Shown: piece by piece, positions 1 through 7,309 of the stretch | How positions within the stretch are numbered: position 1 is the stretch's first letter | Layout: every line of letters begins with the position of its first letter | Assembly (NCBI GenBank): GCA_017882855.1 | Contig: JADGOR010000013.1 | Coordinates: 1-33,656 of the forward strand | Direction of reading: 5' to 3' | Length of the DNA stretch: 33,656 nucleotides | DNA from: Cellulomonas sp. | Lineage (GTDB): Bacteria > Actinomycetota > Actinomycetes > Actinomycetales > Cellulomonadaceae | The notes under the pieces: generated by a model | The model's input: the letters and a program-made list of their open reading frames with translations, nothing else | The model's database searches: none | Told to the model about the DNA's origin: nothing | Made by a program: the position numbers and the translations under genes

Positions 1-944
1 GTGGTGTTACGAAAGAAAGACAACGGGGTGACTGCCGGGGGGATGCCGAGGATCGTCACGGTGAGGGTGAGTGTCTGGATGACGAGCACGCCGACGAGCG
101 TCCCTGACAGTGAGAACTTGCCGCCCGCCAGCGACGTCCCGCCAATCACGACGGCGAGGATGGCGTCGAGCTCGATGAACAGACCGGCATTGTTCGCATC
201 GGCGGCCATGATGTTCGAGCTGATCATGAGCCCTGCGACACCGGCGAAGACCCCTGCCGCCGCATAGACGATCCAGATGATGCTGCGCGACTGGACCCCC
301 GCGAGCCTGCTCGCCTGCGGGTTGATCCCCACCGACTCGATGAGCATGCCCAGCGCGGTGCGCCGCGTGAGGGCCGCGATGATCGCGAACACGCTCCCCG
401 CGATGAGGACCGCGACGGGGACTCCGAGCCAGAACCCCGAGCCGATCGTCTTGAACGGCGTCGAGTGGATCATGGTGATCTGCCCGCTCGTGATGAGCAT
501 CGCGATGCCGCGACCCGCGGTCATCAGCACCAGGGTCGCGATGATGGGCTGTATCCCCAGCACCGAGACGAGGAACCCGTTCCAGACCCCGAGGACCAGC
601 GAGAGTGCGAGTGCGATGCCGCACGCGACAAGCACCGTGCCGATGCTGTTGGGGTTCGGCGCCGAGGCAAGGAAGCTGCACGCGAGAGCTCCGGAGATCG
701 CCACCACCGCCCCGACCGACAGGTCGATGCCTCGGGTCGCGATGACGAGCGTCATCCCGAGGGCGACGAGGAGCAGCGGCGAGCTGTTGCGCAGGATGTC
801 GATGAGCGCGCCGAACAGGTGCCCATCCTGGACCCGGATGTTCAAGAACCGGGTCGTCTTGATCGTGTTGGCCGCGACCAGGGCCACGAGGGCCATCACG
901 GGCCAGAAGATCTTGCTCCGGACGAACGTGTTCCACGCGGTCAT
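1..944 (-). CDS. ytfT: YtfT-type sugar ABC transporter permease (partial, runs off left edge)
   Basis: Inner-membrane permease of a CUT2-type sugar importer; it would form the channel for the YtfQ/YtfR proteins encoded just upstream. The reading frame starts with an ATG at 944 that overlaps the TGA of the ATPase gene (ATGA), so the two are translationally coupled. About 314 codons are visible against roughly 330-345 in the family. Family landmarks: VQDGRLFG-like segment near residue 35, ATRGIDLSVGAV near residue 70, the long hydrophobic segments, GMLIESVGIN, and ADANNAGLFIELDAILAVVIGG, all closely matching E. coli YtfT. The last residues before the edge (SFFRNT after IPPAVTPL) no longer look like the family, which continues FKA-VV; see findings. 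A yjfF-like second permease, usual in this operon, would lie beyond the edge if present. Confidence 0.9.
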   Translation of the reverse strand, partial: MTAWNTFVRSKIFWPVMALVALVAANTIKTTRFLNIRVQDGHLFGALIDILRNSSPLLLVALGMTLVIATRGIDLSVGAVVAISGALACSFLASAPNPNSIGTVLVACGIALALSLVLGVWNGFLVSVLGIQPIIATLVLMTAGRGIAMLITSGQITMIHSTPFKTIGSGFWLGVPVAVLIAGSVFAIIAALTRRTALGMLIESVGINPQASRLAGVQSRSIIWIVYAAAGVFAGVAGLMISSNIMAADANNAGLFIELDAILAVVIGGTSLAGGKFSLSGTLVGVLVIQTLTLTVTILGIPPAVTPLSFFRNT

Positions 945-2470
945 GAGTCCCGACCCCCGCTCGCGATGAGCTCGACGATGTCGTCGATGCCGACGTCGTC
1001 GTCGTTCACGATCTCGGCGATCTTCCGATGGTCCCGCATCACGGCGACCCGATGGCTCACCCGCAGGACCTCCTCGAGCTCCGAGGAGATGAACACGACG
1101 GACATGCCCTTCTGCGCGAGCTCGGCGACGAGTCGTTGGATCTCGGCCTTGGTTCCGACGTCGATGCCACGCGTCGGCTCGTCCAGGATGAGCAGCTTCG
1201 GCGCGGTCGCGAGCCAGCGCGCCAGCAGCACCTTCTGCTGGTTGCCGCCCGACAGGTTGCGGGCGGGCATGTCCGGGTTCGCCGGGCGGATGTCGAGGGC
1301 TGCGACGTACTGCCCGACGATCTCATCGGCGCGCTTGGCCGGGATGCGTCGGGTCCATCCTCGCTCGGCCTGCAGGCCGAGCATGATGTTCTCGCGAACC
1401 GTGAGGTCGCCCACGACGCCTTCGGACTTGCGGTCCTCCGAGGAGTACGCGATCTTGCGGGCGAGCGCTGCGCGCGGCGTGCGTAGGTGCACGAGCATGT
1501 CGCCCATGCGGACCTGGCCGACGTCCGCCCGGTCCGCGCCCGACAAGAGTCGGGCGAGCTCGGTGCGACCCGAGCCGAGGAGCCCGGCGATGCCCACGAC
1601 CTCACCCACGTACAGGTCCAGGTCGAACGCCTCAACGGCGCCGCGCCGCCCGAGGCCGATCGCCTGCAGGTACGGCAGCGTGCTGTCGAGCGCCGCGACC
1701 GAACGCTTCGGTGCCTCCTCGAGCTCTTCGAGGACGGCGAGGGACTTCCCGATCATCTTGGAGACCAGTGCGAGCCGCGGCAGCTCGCTCGTGGCGTACT
1801 CGCCGAGCAGCTGGCCGTTCCGCAGGACGGTGATCCGATCCGACACCTCGTACACCTGCTCGAGGAAGTGGGAGACGAACAAGATCGCGACCCCGTCATC
1901 GCGCAACCCGCGCATGACCGTGAACAGCTGCTGGACCTCGCCCGCGTCGAGGCTGGAGGTGGGCTCGTCGAGGATGAGGACCCTCGCGTCGACCGCCATG
2001 GCCCGGCAGATCGCCACGAGCTGTTGGATGGCCAGCGAATGGGCCGACAGCGACGACCGCGGATCGATGTCGAGGTTGAGGGCGCCCAGGTGCGTCGCTG
2101 CCGCACTGCGGGTCGCCCGCCAGTCGATCGCGCCACCCCGGCGCGGCTCGCGGCCGAGCATGATGTTCTCCGCGACGGTGAGATTGCCGCAGAGGTTGAC
2201 CTCCTGGTAGACGGTGCTGATCCCTGCGGCCTGGGCGGCCGCAGGACCCGCAAACATCCGCTCGACACCGTCGATGACGATCCGGCCCGAGTCGATCGCG
2301 TAGACGCCCGTCAGGGCCTTGATCAGGGTGGACTTGCCCGCGCCGTTCTCGCCCATCAGGGCGTGGATCTCGCCCGCGCGGAGCGTGAAGTCAACCCCCT
2401 GGAGCGCCTTCACGCCAGGGAACTCGATGGAGATACCGCGCATCTCGACAATGGTGAGTGGAGCAGTCAT
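941..2470 (-). CDS. ytfR: YtfR-type sugar ABC transporter ATP-binding protein
   Basis: Tandem ABC ATPase (509 aa) that energises import of a furanose sugar with YtfQ and YtfT. The first half has Walker [10 protein letters not shown] (residues 40-48), a degenerate signature (AIQQLVAICRA) and Walker B LILDEPTSSLD. The second half has the usual degenerate P-loop (GLLGSGRTELAR), an intact [15 protein letters not shown] signature and [15 protein letters not shown]. This arrangement is typical of the CUT2 RbsA/XylG/YtfR family. I start at the ATG at 2470, preceded by GGAAGG seven bases upstream; an in-frame start at 2524 would put 18 non-family residues inside the intergenic hairpin. It follows ytfQ and overlaps ytfT by 4 bp. 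Confidence 0.95.
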   Translation of the reverse strand: MTAPLTIVEMRGISIEFPGVKALQGVDFTLRAGEIHALMGENGAGKSTLIKALTGVYAIDSGRIVIDGVERMFAGPAAAQAAGISTVYQEVNLCGNLTVAENIMLGREPRRGGAIDWRATRSAAATHLGALNLDIDPRSSLSAHSLAIQQLVAICRAMAVDARVLILDEPTSSLDAGEVQQLFTVMRGLRDDGVAILFVSHFLEQVYEVSDRITVLRNGQLLGEYATSELPRLALVSKMIGKSLAVLEELEEAPKRSVAALDSTLPYLQAIGLGRRGAVEAFDLDLYVGEVVGIAGLLGSGRTELARLLSGADRADVGQVRMGDMLVHLRTPRAALARKIAYSSEDRKSEGVVGDLTVRENIMLGLQAERGWTRRIPAKRADEIVGQYVAALDIRPANPDMPARNLSGGNQQKVLLARWLATAPKLLILDEPTRGIDVGTKAEIQRLVAELAQKGMSVVFISSELEEVLRVSHRVAVMRDHRKIAEIVNDDDVGIDDIVELIASGGRDS

Positions 2471-2497
2471 CTCAAACCTTCCGGGTTCGCGGGAGTT

Positions 2498-2539
2498 CGG
2501 CAGTGCGACGGGGTGGTGAACCACCCCGTCGCACTGCCG
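2498..2539 (-). terminator. Perfect 20-bp stem hairpin between ytfQ and ytfR
   Basis: Positions 2498-2517 and 2520-2539 are exact reverse complements separated by two bases; in RNA the top would open to a small loop. The element lies 8 nt after the ytfQ stop and 27 nt before the ytfR start. There is no U-run after it in the transcribed direction, so it is more likely an RNA-stabilising or partial-termination element that lets the binding protein be made in excess than a full terminator. The fold is read directly; the role is inferred from its position. Confidence 0.8.
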
Positions 2540-2547
2540 TCACAGGT

Positions 2548-3549
2548 TCAGTACTGACGCGTCGGCAGAGCTGCCTTGGCCTGGTCCTGCGTGAAGGTCG
2601 TCTCCTTGGTCAAGATGCGCTTCTCGGGCGCCTGGCCCGCCATGATCTGCTTGATGACGTCGGCCAGCTGCTGACCGAGCAACGGGTTGCACTCGACGAT
2701 GAAGTTGATCTTGCCATCGACAAGGGCCTGCATGCCATCATGCGTGGCGTCGGCCGTGACCATCTGGATGTCCTTGCCCGGGACCTTGCCCGCGGCCTCG
2801 ATGGCCTCGATGGCGCCGAGACCCATGTCGTCATTGTGCGCCCAGACCAGGTCGATCTTCGGGTTGGCCGCCAGGAAACCCTCCATCACCGTCTTGCCCT
2901 CGGCCCGCGTGAAGTTGCCGGTCTGCGAGGCGATGATCTTGAGGTTCGGGTGACCCTCGATGGCCTTCTTGAATCCGGCCATGCGATCGTTCGCAGGGGC
3001 CGAACCCGTGGTGCCCTGGAGCTCGACGATGTTCGTCGGCTTGTCACCGAACTGCTTGACGGCCCACTCGCCGGCCTTCTGGCCCTCGAGGACGAAGTCA
3101 GAGCCGAGGAATGACTCGTACAGCGAGGTGTCCTTGGAGTCGACCGCTCGATCGGTGAGCACGACGGGAATCTTGGCCGCCTTGGCCTCCTGGAGCACCG
3201 CATCCCAGCCCGACTCCACGACGGGCGAGAATGCGATGACGTCGACACCCTGCGCGATGTAGGACCGGATCGCGGCGATCTGGTTCTCCTGCTTCTGCTG
3301 CGCGTCCGAGAACTTCAGGTCGAACCCGTTGGCCGTGGTCAGCGTGGCCTGGATGTCCTTGGTGTTGGCTGCCCGCCAGCCGCTCTCCGAGCCGACCTGG
3401 GAGAAGCCCACCTTGATGATCTTGGCCGCGGCCCCCGACGTGCTGGTAGTCGCCGTTCCGCCGCTGGTGCTGCATGCGGCGAGCGCGAGCAGTGCGGTCG
3501 CAGCCAGCGCCCCCACGATGCTGACGCGCTTCTTGGTGTGGTTCGACAT
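2548..3549 (-). CDS. ytfQ: YtfQ-type sugar-binding lipoprotein (furanose ABC importer)
   Basis: Extracellular substrate-binding protein, 333 aa. A signal peptide with charged start (MSNHTKKR) and hydrophobic core ends in the lipobox LAAC at residues 23-26, so the mature protein is anchored by lipid on Cys26. The mature part follows E. coli YtfQ closely: VGFSQVGSESGWRAANT, QQKQENQIAAIRSYIAQGVD, VVLTDRAVDSKD, ELQGTTGSAPANDR, TGNFTRAEGKTVMEGF and WAHNDDMGLGAIEAI. E. coli YtfQ binds galactofuranose; homologues next to arabinose genes in other bacteria serve arabinose. Because this copy shares an operator with araBDA, I infer L-arabinose, perhaps in furanose form, as substrate. The ATG at 3549 has a very strong ribosome site, AGGAGGAG. 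Confidence 0.95.
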   Translation of the reverse strand: MSNHTKKRVSIVGALAATALLALAACSTSGGTATTSTSGAAAKIIKVGFSQVGSESGWRAANTKDIQATLTTANGFDLKFSDAQQKQENQIAAIRSYIAQGVDVIAFSPVVESGWDAVLQEAKAAKIPVVLTDRAVDSKDTSLYESFLGSDFVLEGQKAGEWAVKQFGDKPTNIVELQGTTGSAPANDRMAGFKKAIEGHPNLKIIASQTGNFTRAEGKTVMEGFLAANPKIDLVWAHNDDMGLGAIEAIEAAGKVPGKDIQMVTADATHDGMQALVDGKINFIVECNPLLGQQLADVIKQIMAGQAPEKRILTKETTFTQDQAKAALPTRQY

Positions 3550-3610
3550 GATCTCCTCCTTGAGATTCACGACCGGCAACGCTGCCGAGGTCGACCCCCG
3601 GGTGAGCCGG

Positions 3611-3628
3611 GGCCCCGTGCACGGGGCC
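3611..3628. promoter_or_regulatory. 18-bp perfect palindrome in the ytfQ leader
   Basis: GGCCCCGTGCACGGGGCC is an exact palindrome lying between the LacI-type operator (3645-3658) and the ytfQ start (3549). As RNA it would make a 7-bp GC stem with a TGCA loop. It could be a leader hairpin or a second protein-binding site; the sequence does not decide between these. Confidence 0.55.
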
Positions 3629-3644
3629 GCCTGCCGTCGCTTCA

Positions 3645-3658
3645 CGTTAGCGCTAACA
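3645..3658. promoter_or_regulatory. LacI-family operator upstream of ytfQ
   Basis: CGTTAGCGCTAACA contains the 12-bp perfect palindrome GTTAGCGCTAAC with the central CG typical of LacI-family sites. It differs from the consensus TGTTAGCGCTAACA at one outer base. It lies 96 nt before the ytfQ start in an AT-richer patch. The same site occurs before chvE and araB, so the LacI-family gene at 14624-15625 is the obvious binder. No consensus -10/-35 pair could be placed with confidence here. Confidence 0.85.
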
Positions 3659-3817
3659 TCCGCGCTCGGGCCAAACCCACAGGTTGCGCTTGGGTAACGC
3701 TTTGCGCCGTGAGCGATGGGCCCGGTCGCCGCCGGACCTGGGGTCTGGGCACCCGACGGAGCGGGCGGTGTCGGTGAGCCCGCGGCCCCCGGCGCTGCCC
3801 GCCCGAGCGTCACACGA

Positions 3818-4096
3818 TCAGCGCGCGGATACGGCCCGGCGCTTGTTGTAGACATCGAATGCGACGGCCATCAGCAGCACAAGGCCCTTGACCATCTGCT
3901 GCACCGACAGGTCGATACCGAGCAGCTGCATGCCGTTGCTCATGACACCCATGATCAGACCGCCGACCACGGCCCCGACCACCGTTCCCACACCGCCGGT
4001 GACCGCAGCGCCGCCGATGAAGCACGCCGCGATCGCGTCGAGCTCGAACATGTTCCCGGCCGCCGGCTGGGCCCCGTTGGACCGTGAGGAGTACAC
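3818..4096 (-). pseudogene. Truncated gguB copy: C-terminal 92 codons only
   Basis: The minus strand encodes the last 92 residues of a GguB-type sugar permease (from VYSSRSNGAQ to the stop at 3818). Compared with the intact gguB at 6071-7309, 80 of 92 residues are identical by eye, and the DNA is similarly close. The match stops abruptly at 4096, where unrelated sequence begins. There is no start codon, upstream domain or ribosome site, so this is a remnant. Either a second gguB operon once stood here and lost its front part, or the segment was duplicated from the neighbour. It may still act as a homologous target for recombination with gguB. Confidence 0.9.
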
Positions 4097-5028
4097 CTGG
4101 ATCCACCGGTTGATTCTCTGGTGGCGTCTGACGGGGCTTCTTGCGTGTGATTCTGGGTTCGGGCGTGGGTGGACTGGCGGTCTGGCCGGGTCTTCCACTT
4201 GGGTCCTTGGTCGCGCCGCGGGGGCCGGGTGGTCAACTGGCCCACCCGGCGTGGGGTCACCGCAAGGTCTGGGCGATGGTCCGCTACGACGGGCACCGCG
4301 TCTCGCAGGCCACCGTGCTGCGGCTGCTGCGCGACGAGGGGCTGACCCTGGAGGCCAACTACCAGCGCGAACGCCGCGAGCTGGCCGCCAGTCGCAAGGC
4401 CGCGTTCGCGACGGCGCCGACCGGCCCGACACCTGCGTCTGGCAACTGGACAACTCCCGAGTTCGAGACCACCTCCGGTGGGACCTGGCGGATCGCCGGC
4501 TGCCGGGACTACTGGAGCAAGTACGAGCACCGGTTCCACATCTCCCCGACCGCGAACATGCACGACGCGATCGCCGCGGTCGAGCTCGCCCTGGCCGAGG
4601 CCGCCGAAATGTTCGGCGGGCCGCTGCGCGACCTCGCCGAGGTCGACGACGAGGGCAACGTCGTGCCGGTGGTCACGATCGTGACCGACAACGGCGGGCC
4701 GTTCCGGTCCTTCCGGTTCGAGGCGTTCATCGCCACCCACCCCGAGCTGCACCACGTCCGCACCCGGGTCAAGACCCCGGGGCAGAACGGGTCACGCGAA
4801 CGCGGCTTCGGGTCACTGAAGTACGAGCGGCTGTTCCTCGAGGAGATCCCCGACGCGATCGACCTGGCCGCCCACGCCGAGGCCTACCGGATCGAGTACA
4901 ACACCGTCCGACCCCACGAGAACCTGTCCTGGAACCGCCCCATCGAGGTCCACCTCGGCTACGCCGACCCAGCGATCCCCAACTATCCCGAACCCCAGAA
5001 CCTGCCATCTCCTTGACGCGGGACACCG
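4097..5028 (+). mobile_element. Decayed IS3-type insertion sequence remnant
   Basis: The left limit is the base where gguB homology ends (4096/4097). The right limit is uncertain: after the transposase stop, sequence near 5018-5028 (TTGACGCGGGACA) resembles the TGTCCCG-type ends of many actinobacterial IS elements read in reverse. No matching inverted repeat is visible at the left end, and no target-site duplication can be seen. OrfA and the start of OrfB are missing. The 4097-4235 stretch does not code for the usual OrfB N-terminus and is unexplained. I infer a one-sided truncated element left after rearrangement. Confidence 0.6.
4141..5016 (+). pseudogene. IS3-family transposase (OrfB, integrase core), 5'-truncated and frameshifted
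   Basis: Recognisable OrfB sequence begins at HPAWGHRKVWAMVRYDGHRVS (about 4243) and runs through the rve core to the stop at 5014-5016. The second catalytic Asp (IVTDNGGPF) and the Glu (GFGSLKYERL) are present. The first catalytic block, normally VWQLDxSEFETT, is broken: VWQLDNS is encoded in another frame at 4437-4457, while flanking residues are in the main frame. This looks like one base lost near 4428-4433 and one C gained in the CCC at 4456-4458. The main-frame protein reads PASGNWTTPEFETT and lacks the first Asp. The upstream part of OrfB and OrfA are absent. The protein is very probably inactive. Confidence 0.75.
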
Positions 5029-5144
5029 CCACCCGCGCCATCCTCGACCGGCTCGAAGAAGGTCACCAAGCGATTGGCGCGAGTCAGGACTCATCCTCCC
5101 TGGGATTGAGAGCCTCCATCGGACCGAGCACGCGACAGGGAGGT

Positions 5145-5951
5145 CTACTCCTCGACGCTGACGACCTCGAGGCCCGCGCGCCGGAAGAGCGCGACCTGAG
5201 GGTCGTTCGCCCCTGCCCCGGTGATGAGCGTGTCCACCTCAGCGAGCGGCGCGACGTGGCCGAGGTGGACCTGGCCGAGCTTCGAGGAGGCCGCGACGAC
5301 GATCGCGCGCGTCGCCGAGGCGATCATCCGCGTCTTGATCTCAGCCTCGGGGAGGTTGACGTTCGTCACGCCGCGCTCGACGTCGATCCCGTTGCAGCCG
5401 ACGAACGCGAGGTCGGCATGGATGCGCTCGAGCAGGATCGAGGCCATCGGGTCCACGAGCGAGTGCTGCAGACGCCGCAGCGTGCCACCGGTGACGAGAA
5501 CGGTCAAGCGCGGGATCGCGATCTCGAGCTCGAGGGCGATGTTGAGGCCGTTCGTCACGATGACGACCTGGTCGAGGTCGGTGCGCGCCGCAAGGGCCCG
5601 CGCGATCGCCGTCGTCGTGGTGCCGACGTCTAGGATGACGCTCGCGCCGGAGGTCACGAGGCTTGCGGCACGCTCGCCGATCCGCTGCTTCTCCATCGCC
5701 GAGGAGGCCAGGGACTCCTCGAAGGAGGGCTCGGGTTGCACCTGGCGGGTGCGGCTGACCGCGCCGCCGCGGACGCGCCGGATCGTCTGTGCCTCGTCGA
5801 GCGAGTCGAGGTCCGCGCGCACGGTCACGTCGGAGACGCCGAATGCCTCGGAGAGCTCGGCGACACGTACGAAGTCGCGACCGGTGATCATCGCGAGCAT
5901 CCGCTGGCGGCGGACCGCGGCGGTCACCGATTCGCTCTCGTGCTTCAGCAC
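5145..5951 (-). CDS. DeoR-family sugar-responsive transcriptional regulator
   Basis: A 268-aa DeoR-type regulator: N-terminal winged helix (RRQRMLAMITGRDFVRVAELSEAFGVSDVTVRADLDSL) with the family RRVRGGA motif, then a DeoRC effector domain (GERAASLVTSGASVILDVGTTT, IVTNGLNIALEL, GCNGIDVERGVTN). Such proteins sense phosphorylated sugars. I chose the GTG at 5951 because GAGGAA lies six bases upstream and the length fits the family. An alternative ATG at 6074 overlaps the gguB stop (ATGA) and adds 41 residues rich in Gly, Ser and Pro. It is the last gene of the chvE-gguA-gguB operon and may control it or a neighbour; its ligand is unknown. Confidence 0.88.
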   Translation of the reverse strand: MLKHESESVTAAVRRQRMLAMITGRDFVRVAELSEAFGVSDVTVRADLDSLDEAQTIRRVRGGAVSRTRQVQPEPSFEESLASSAMEKQRIGERAASLVTSGASVILDVGTTTTAIARALAARTDLDQVVIVTNGLNIALELEIAIPRLTVLVTGGTLRRLQHSLVDPMASILLERIHADLAFVGCNGIDVERGVTNVNLPEAEIKTRMIASATRAIVVAASSKLGQVHLGHVAPLAEVDTLITGAGANDPQVALFRRAGLEVVSVEE

Positions 5952-6070
5952 TGGCTGTTCCTCACTCGGTGCTCCCTGCGCGACACCGTCCAGCGCGGAT
6001 CCGGCGCCGCTCAGGGGCCGGGACGGCTGCGGCACGGAGGCGTCCCGGCGCGACCCGGACCCCCCGAAGA

Positions 6071-7309
6071 TCATTTCGCGGATTCCGCCCGGCGCTTGTT
6101 GTAGATATCGAACGCGACGGCCGTCAGGAGCACCAAGGCCTTGAGCACATACTGCACCGACTGGTCGATACCGAGCAGCTGCATGCCGTTGCTCATGACA
6201 CCCATGATCAGACCGCCGACCACGGCCCCGACCACCGTTCCGACACCGCCGGTGATCGCAGCGCCGCCGATGAAGCAAGCCGCGATCGCGTCGAGCTCGA
6301 ACATGTTCCCGGCCCCCGGCTGGGCCCCGTTGGACCGTGCGGAGTACACGACGCCGGCAAGCCCCGCCAGGAAGCCCATGTTCACGAAGATGAGGAAGTT
6401 GACCCGACGGACCTTCACACCCGAGAGCTGAGCAGCGTTGAGGTTGCCTCCGATCGCGTACCCGTGCCGACCGAAGACGGAGCGCTGGGTCACGATCGAG
6501 TAGACGATGATGAGCACCGCGAGCAGGATCAGCACGATCGGCAACCCACGGCTCCGGGCGAGCTGGTAGGCGAAGGCCATCACGACGCCGGCGACGGCCA
6601 GCACCCGCAGCACGAAGAGGGGGAACGCCTCGACGCTCTGCAGGTAGTTGAGGCGCGCCTGGCGGCTCCGGTAGGAGTTGACCGCATACCCGACGATGGC
6701 GATCGCGGCGATGACCAGGGTGAACACGTCGACACCATTACCACCGAGGAATCCGTTGAGGAACCCGCCGGCGACCTTCTGGTACTCGGCCGGGAAGGGC
6801 GACAGCGAGACATTTCCGAGCACCTTGAGCGTCAGGCCGCGGAACAGGAGCATGCCGGCAAGGGTCACGATAAAGGCCGGGATGCCGACGAACGCCACCC
6901 AGAAGCCCTGCCAGACCCCGACCAGAAGACCGACACCTAGTGCCGCGAGCGCACCCATCCACCAGGGGTGGCCACCCTTGATGACGACCACCGCCGATAC
7001 CGCGCCGGTGAGCGCGACGACGGAACCGACCGAGAGGTCGATGTGCCCGGCGATGATCACGACCAACATGCCGATCGCGAGGACCAGGATGTAGGAGTAC
7101 TGCAGAATGATGTTCGTGATGTTGCCCGGGCTGAGGAAGTTCGGGCTGAGGATGGCGAACAGCCCGACGATCAGCACGAACGCGATGTAGATACCGCTCT
7201 GCCGCAAGTTCCGGGTGAAGAGTTCCCTGAGGTTGGCGATCACGGTGGAGCTGCCGACGTCCCGCACGTTCCGGGTGACACGTTCCCTGAGGTTGACGAT
7301 CCCAGTCAT
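6071..7309 (-). CDS. gguB: GguB/MmsB-type multiple-monosaccharide ABC permease
   Basis: Membrane permease of the ChvE-GguAB importer (412 aa). Long hydrophobic segments begin at SGIYIAFVLIVGLFAIL (about residue 38). Family blocks include IIAGHIDLSVGSVVALTGAVSA, GIPAFIVTLAGMLLFRGLT, RHGYAIGGNLNAAQLSGVKVRR and FELDAIAACFIGGAAITGGVGTVVGAVVGG. The ATG at 7309 shares one base with the upstream gguA stop (TGATG). The N-terminal cytoplasmic tail contains two similar 20-residue units (NLRERVTRNVR and NLRELFTRNLR) encoded by a 60-bp near-tandem duplication; a start at the second unit would be possible but overlap with gguA favours the first. Its C-terminal third is duplicated as a pseudogene at 3818-4096. 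Confidence 0.95.
   Translation of the reverse strand: MTGIVNLRERVTRNVRDVGSSTVIANLRELFTRNLRQSGIYIAFVLIVGLFAILSPNFLSPGNITNIILQYSYILVLAIGMLVVIIAGHIDLSVGSVVALTGAVSAVVVIKGGHPWWMGALAALGVGLLVGVWQGFWVAFVGIPAFIVTLAGMLLFRGLTLKVLGNVSLSPFPAEYQKVAGGFLNGFLGGNGVDVFTLVIAAIAIVGYAVNSYRSRQARLNYLQSVEAFPLFVLRVLAVAGVVMAFAYQLARSRGLPIVLILLAVLIIVYSIVTQRSVFGRHGYAIGGNLNAAQLSGVKVRRVNFLIFVNMGFLAGLAGVVYSARSNGAQPGAGNMFELDAIAACFIGGAAITGGVGTVVGAVVGGLIMGVMSNGMQLLGIDQSVQYVLKALVLLTAVAFDIYNKRRAESAK

Noticed and set aside
465-2557. Long plus-strand frames opposite ytfR and ytfT
   Set aside because: The minus strand encodes proteins with full ABC motifs; these are shadows caused by high GC content.
3818-4453. A functional permease starting in the IS region and fused to the gguB remnant
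   Set aside because: The upstream part of that frame is Arg/Pro-rich IS sequence without membrane segments; only a C-terminal fragment of the permease remains.
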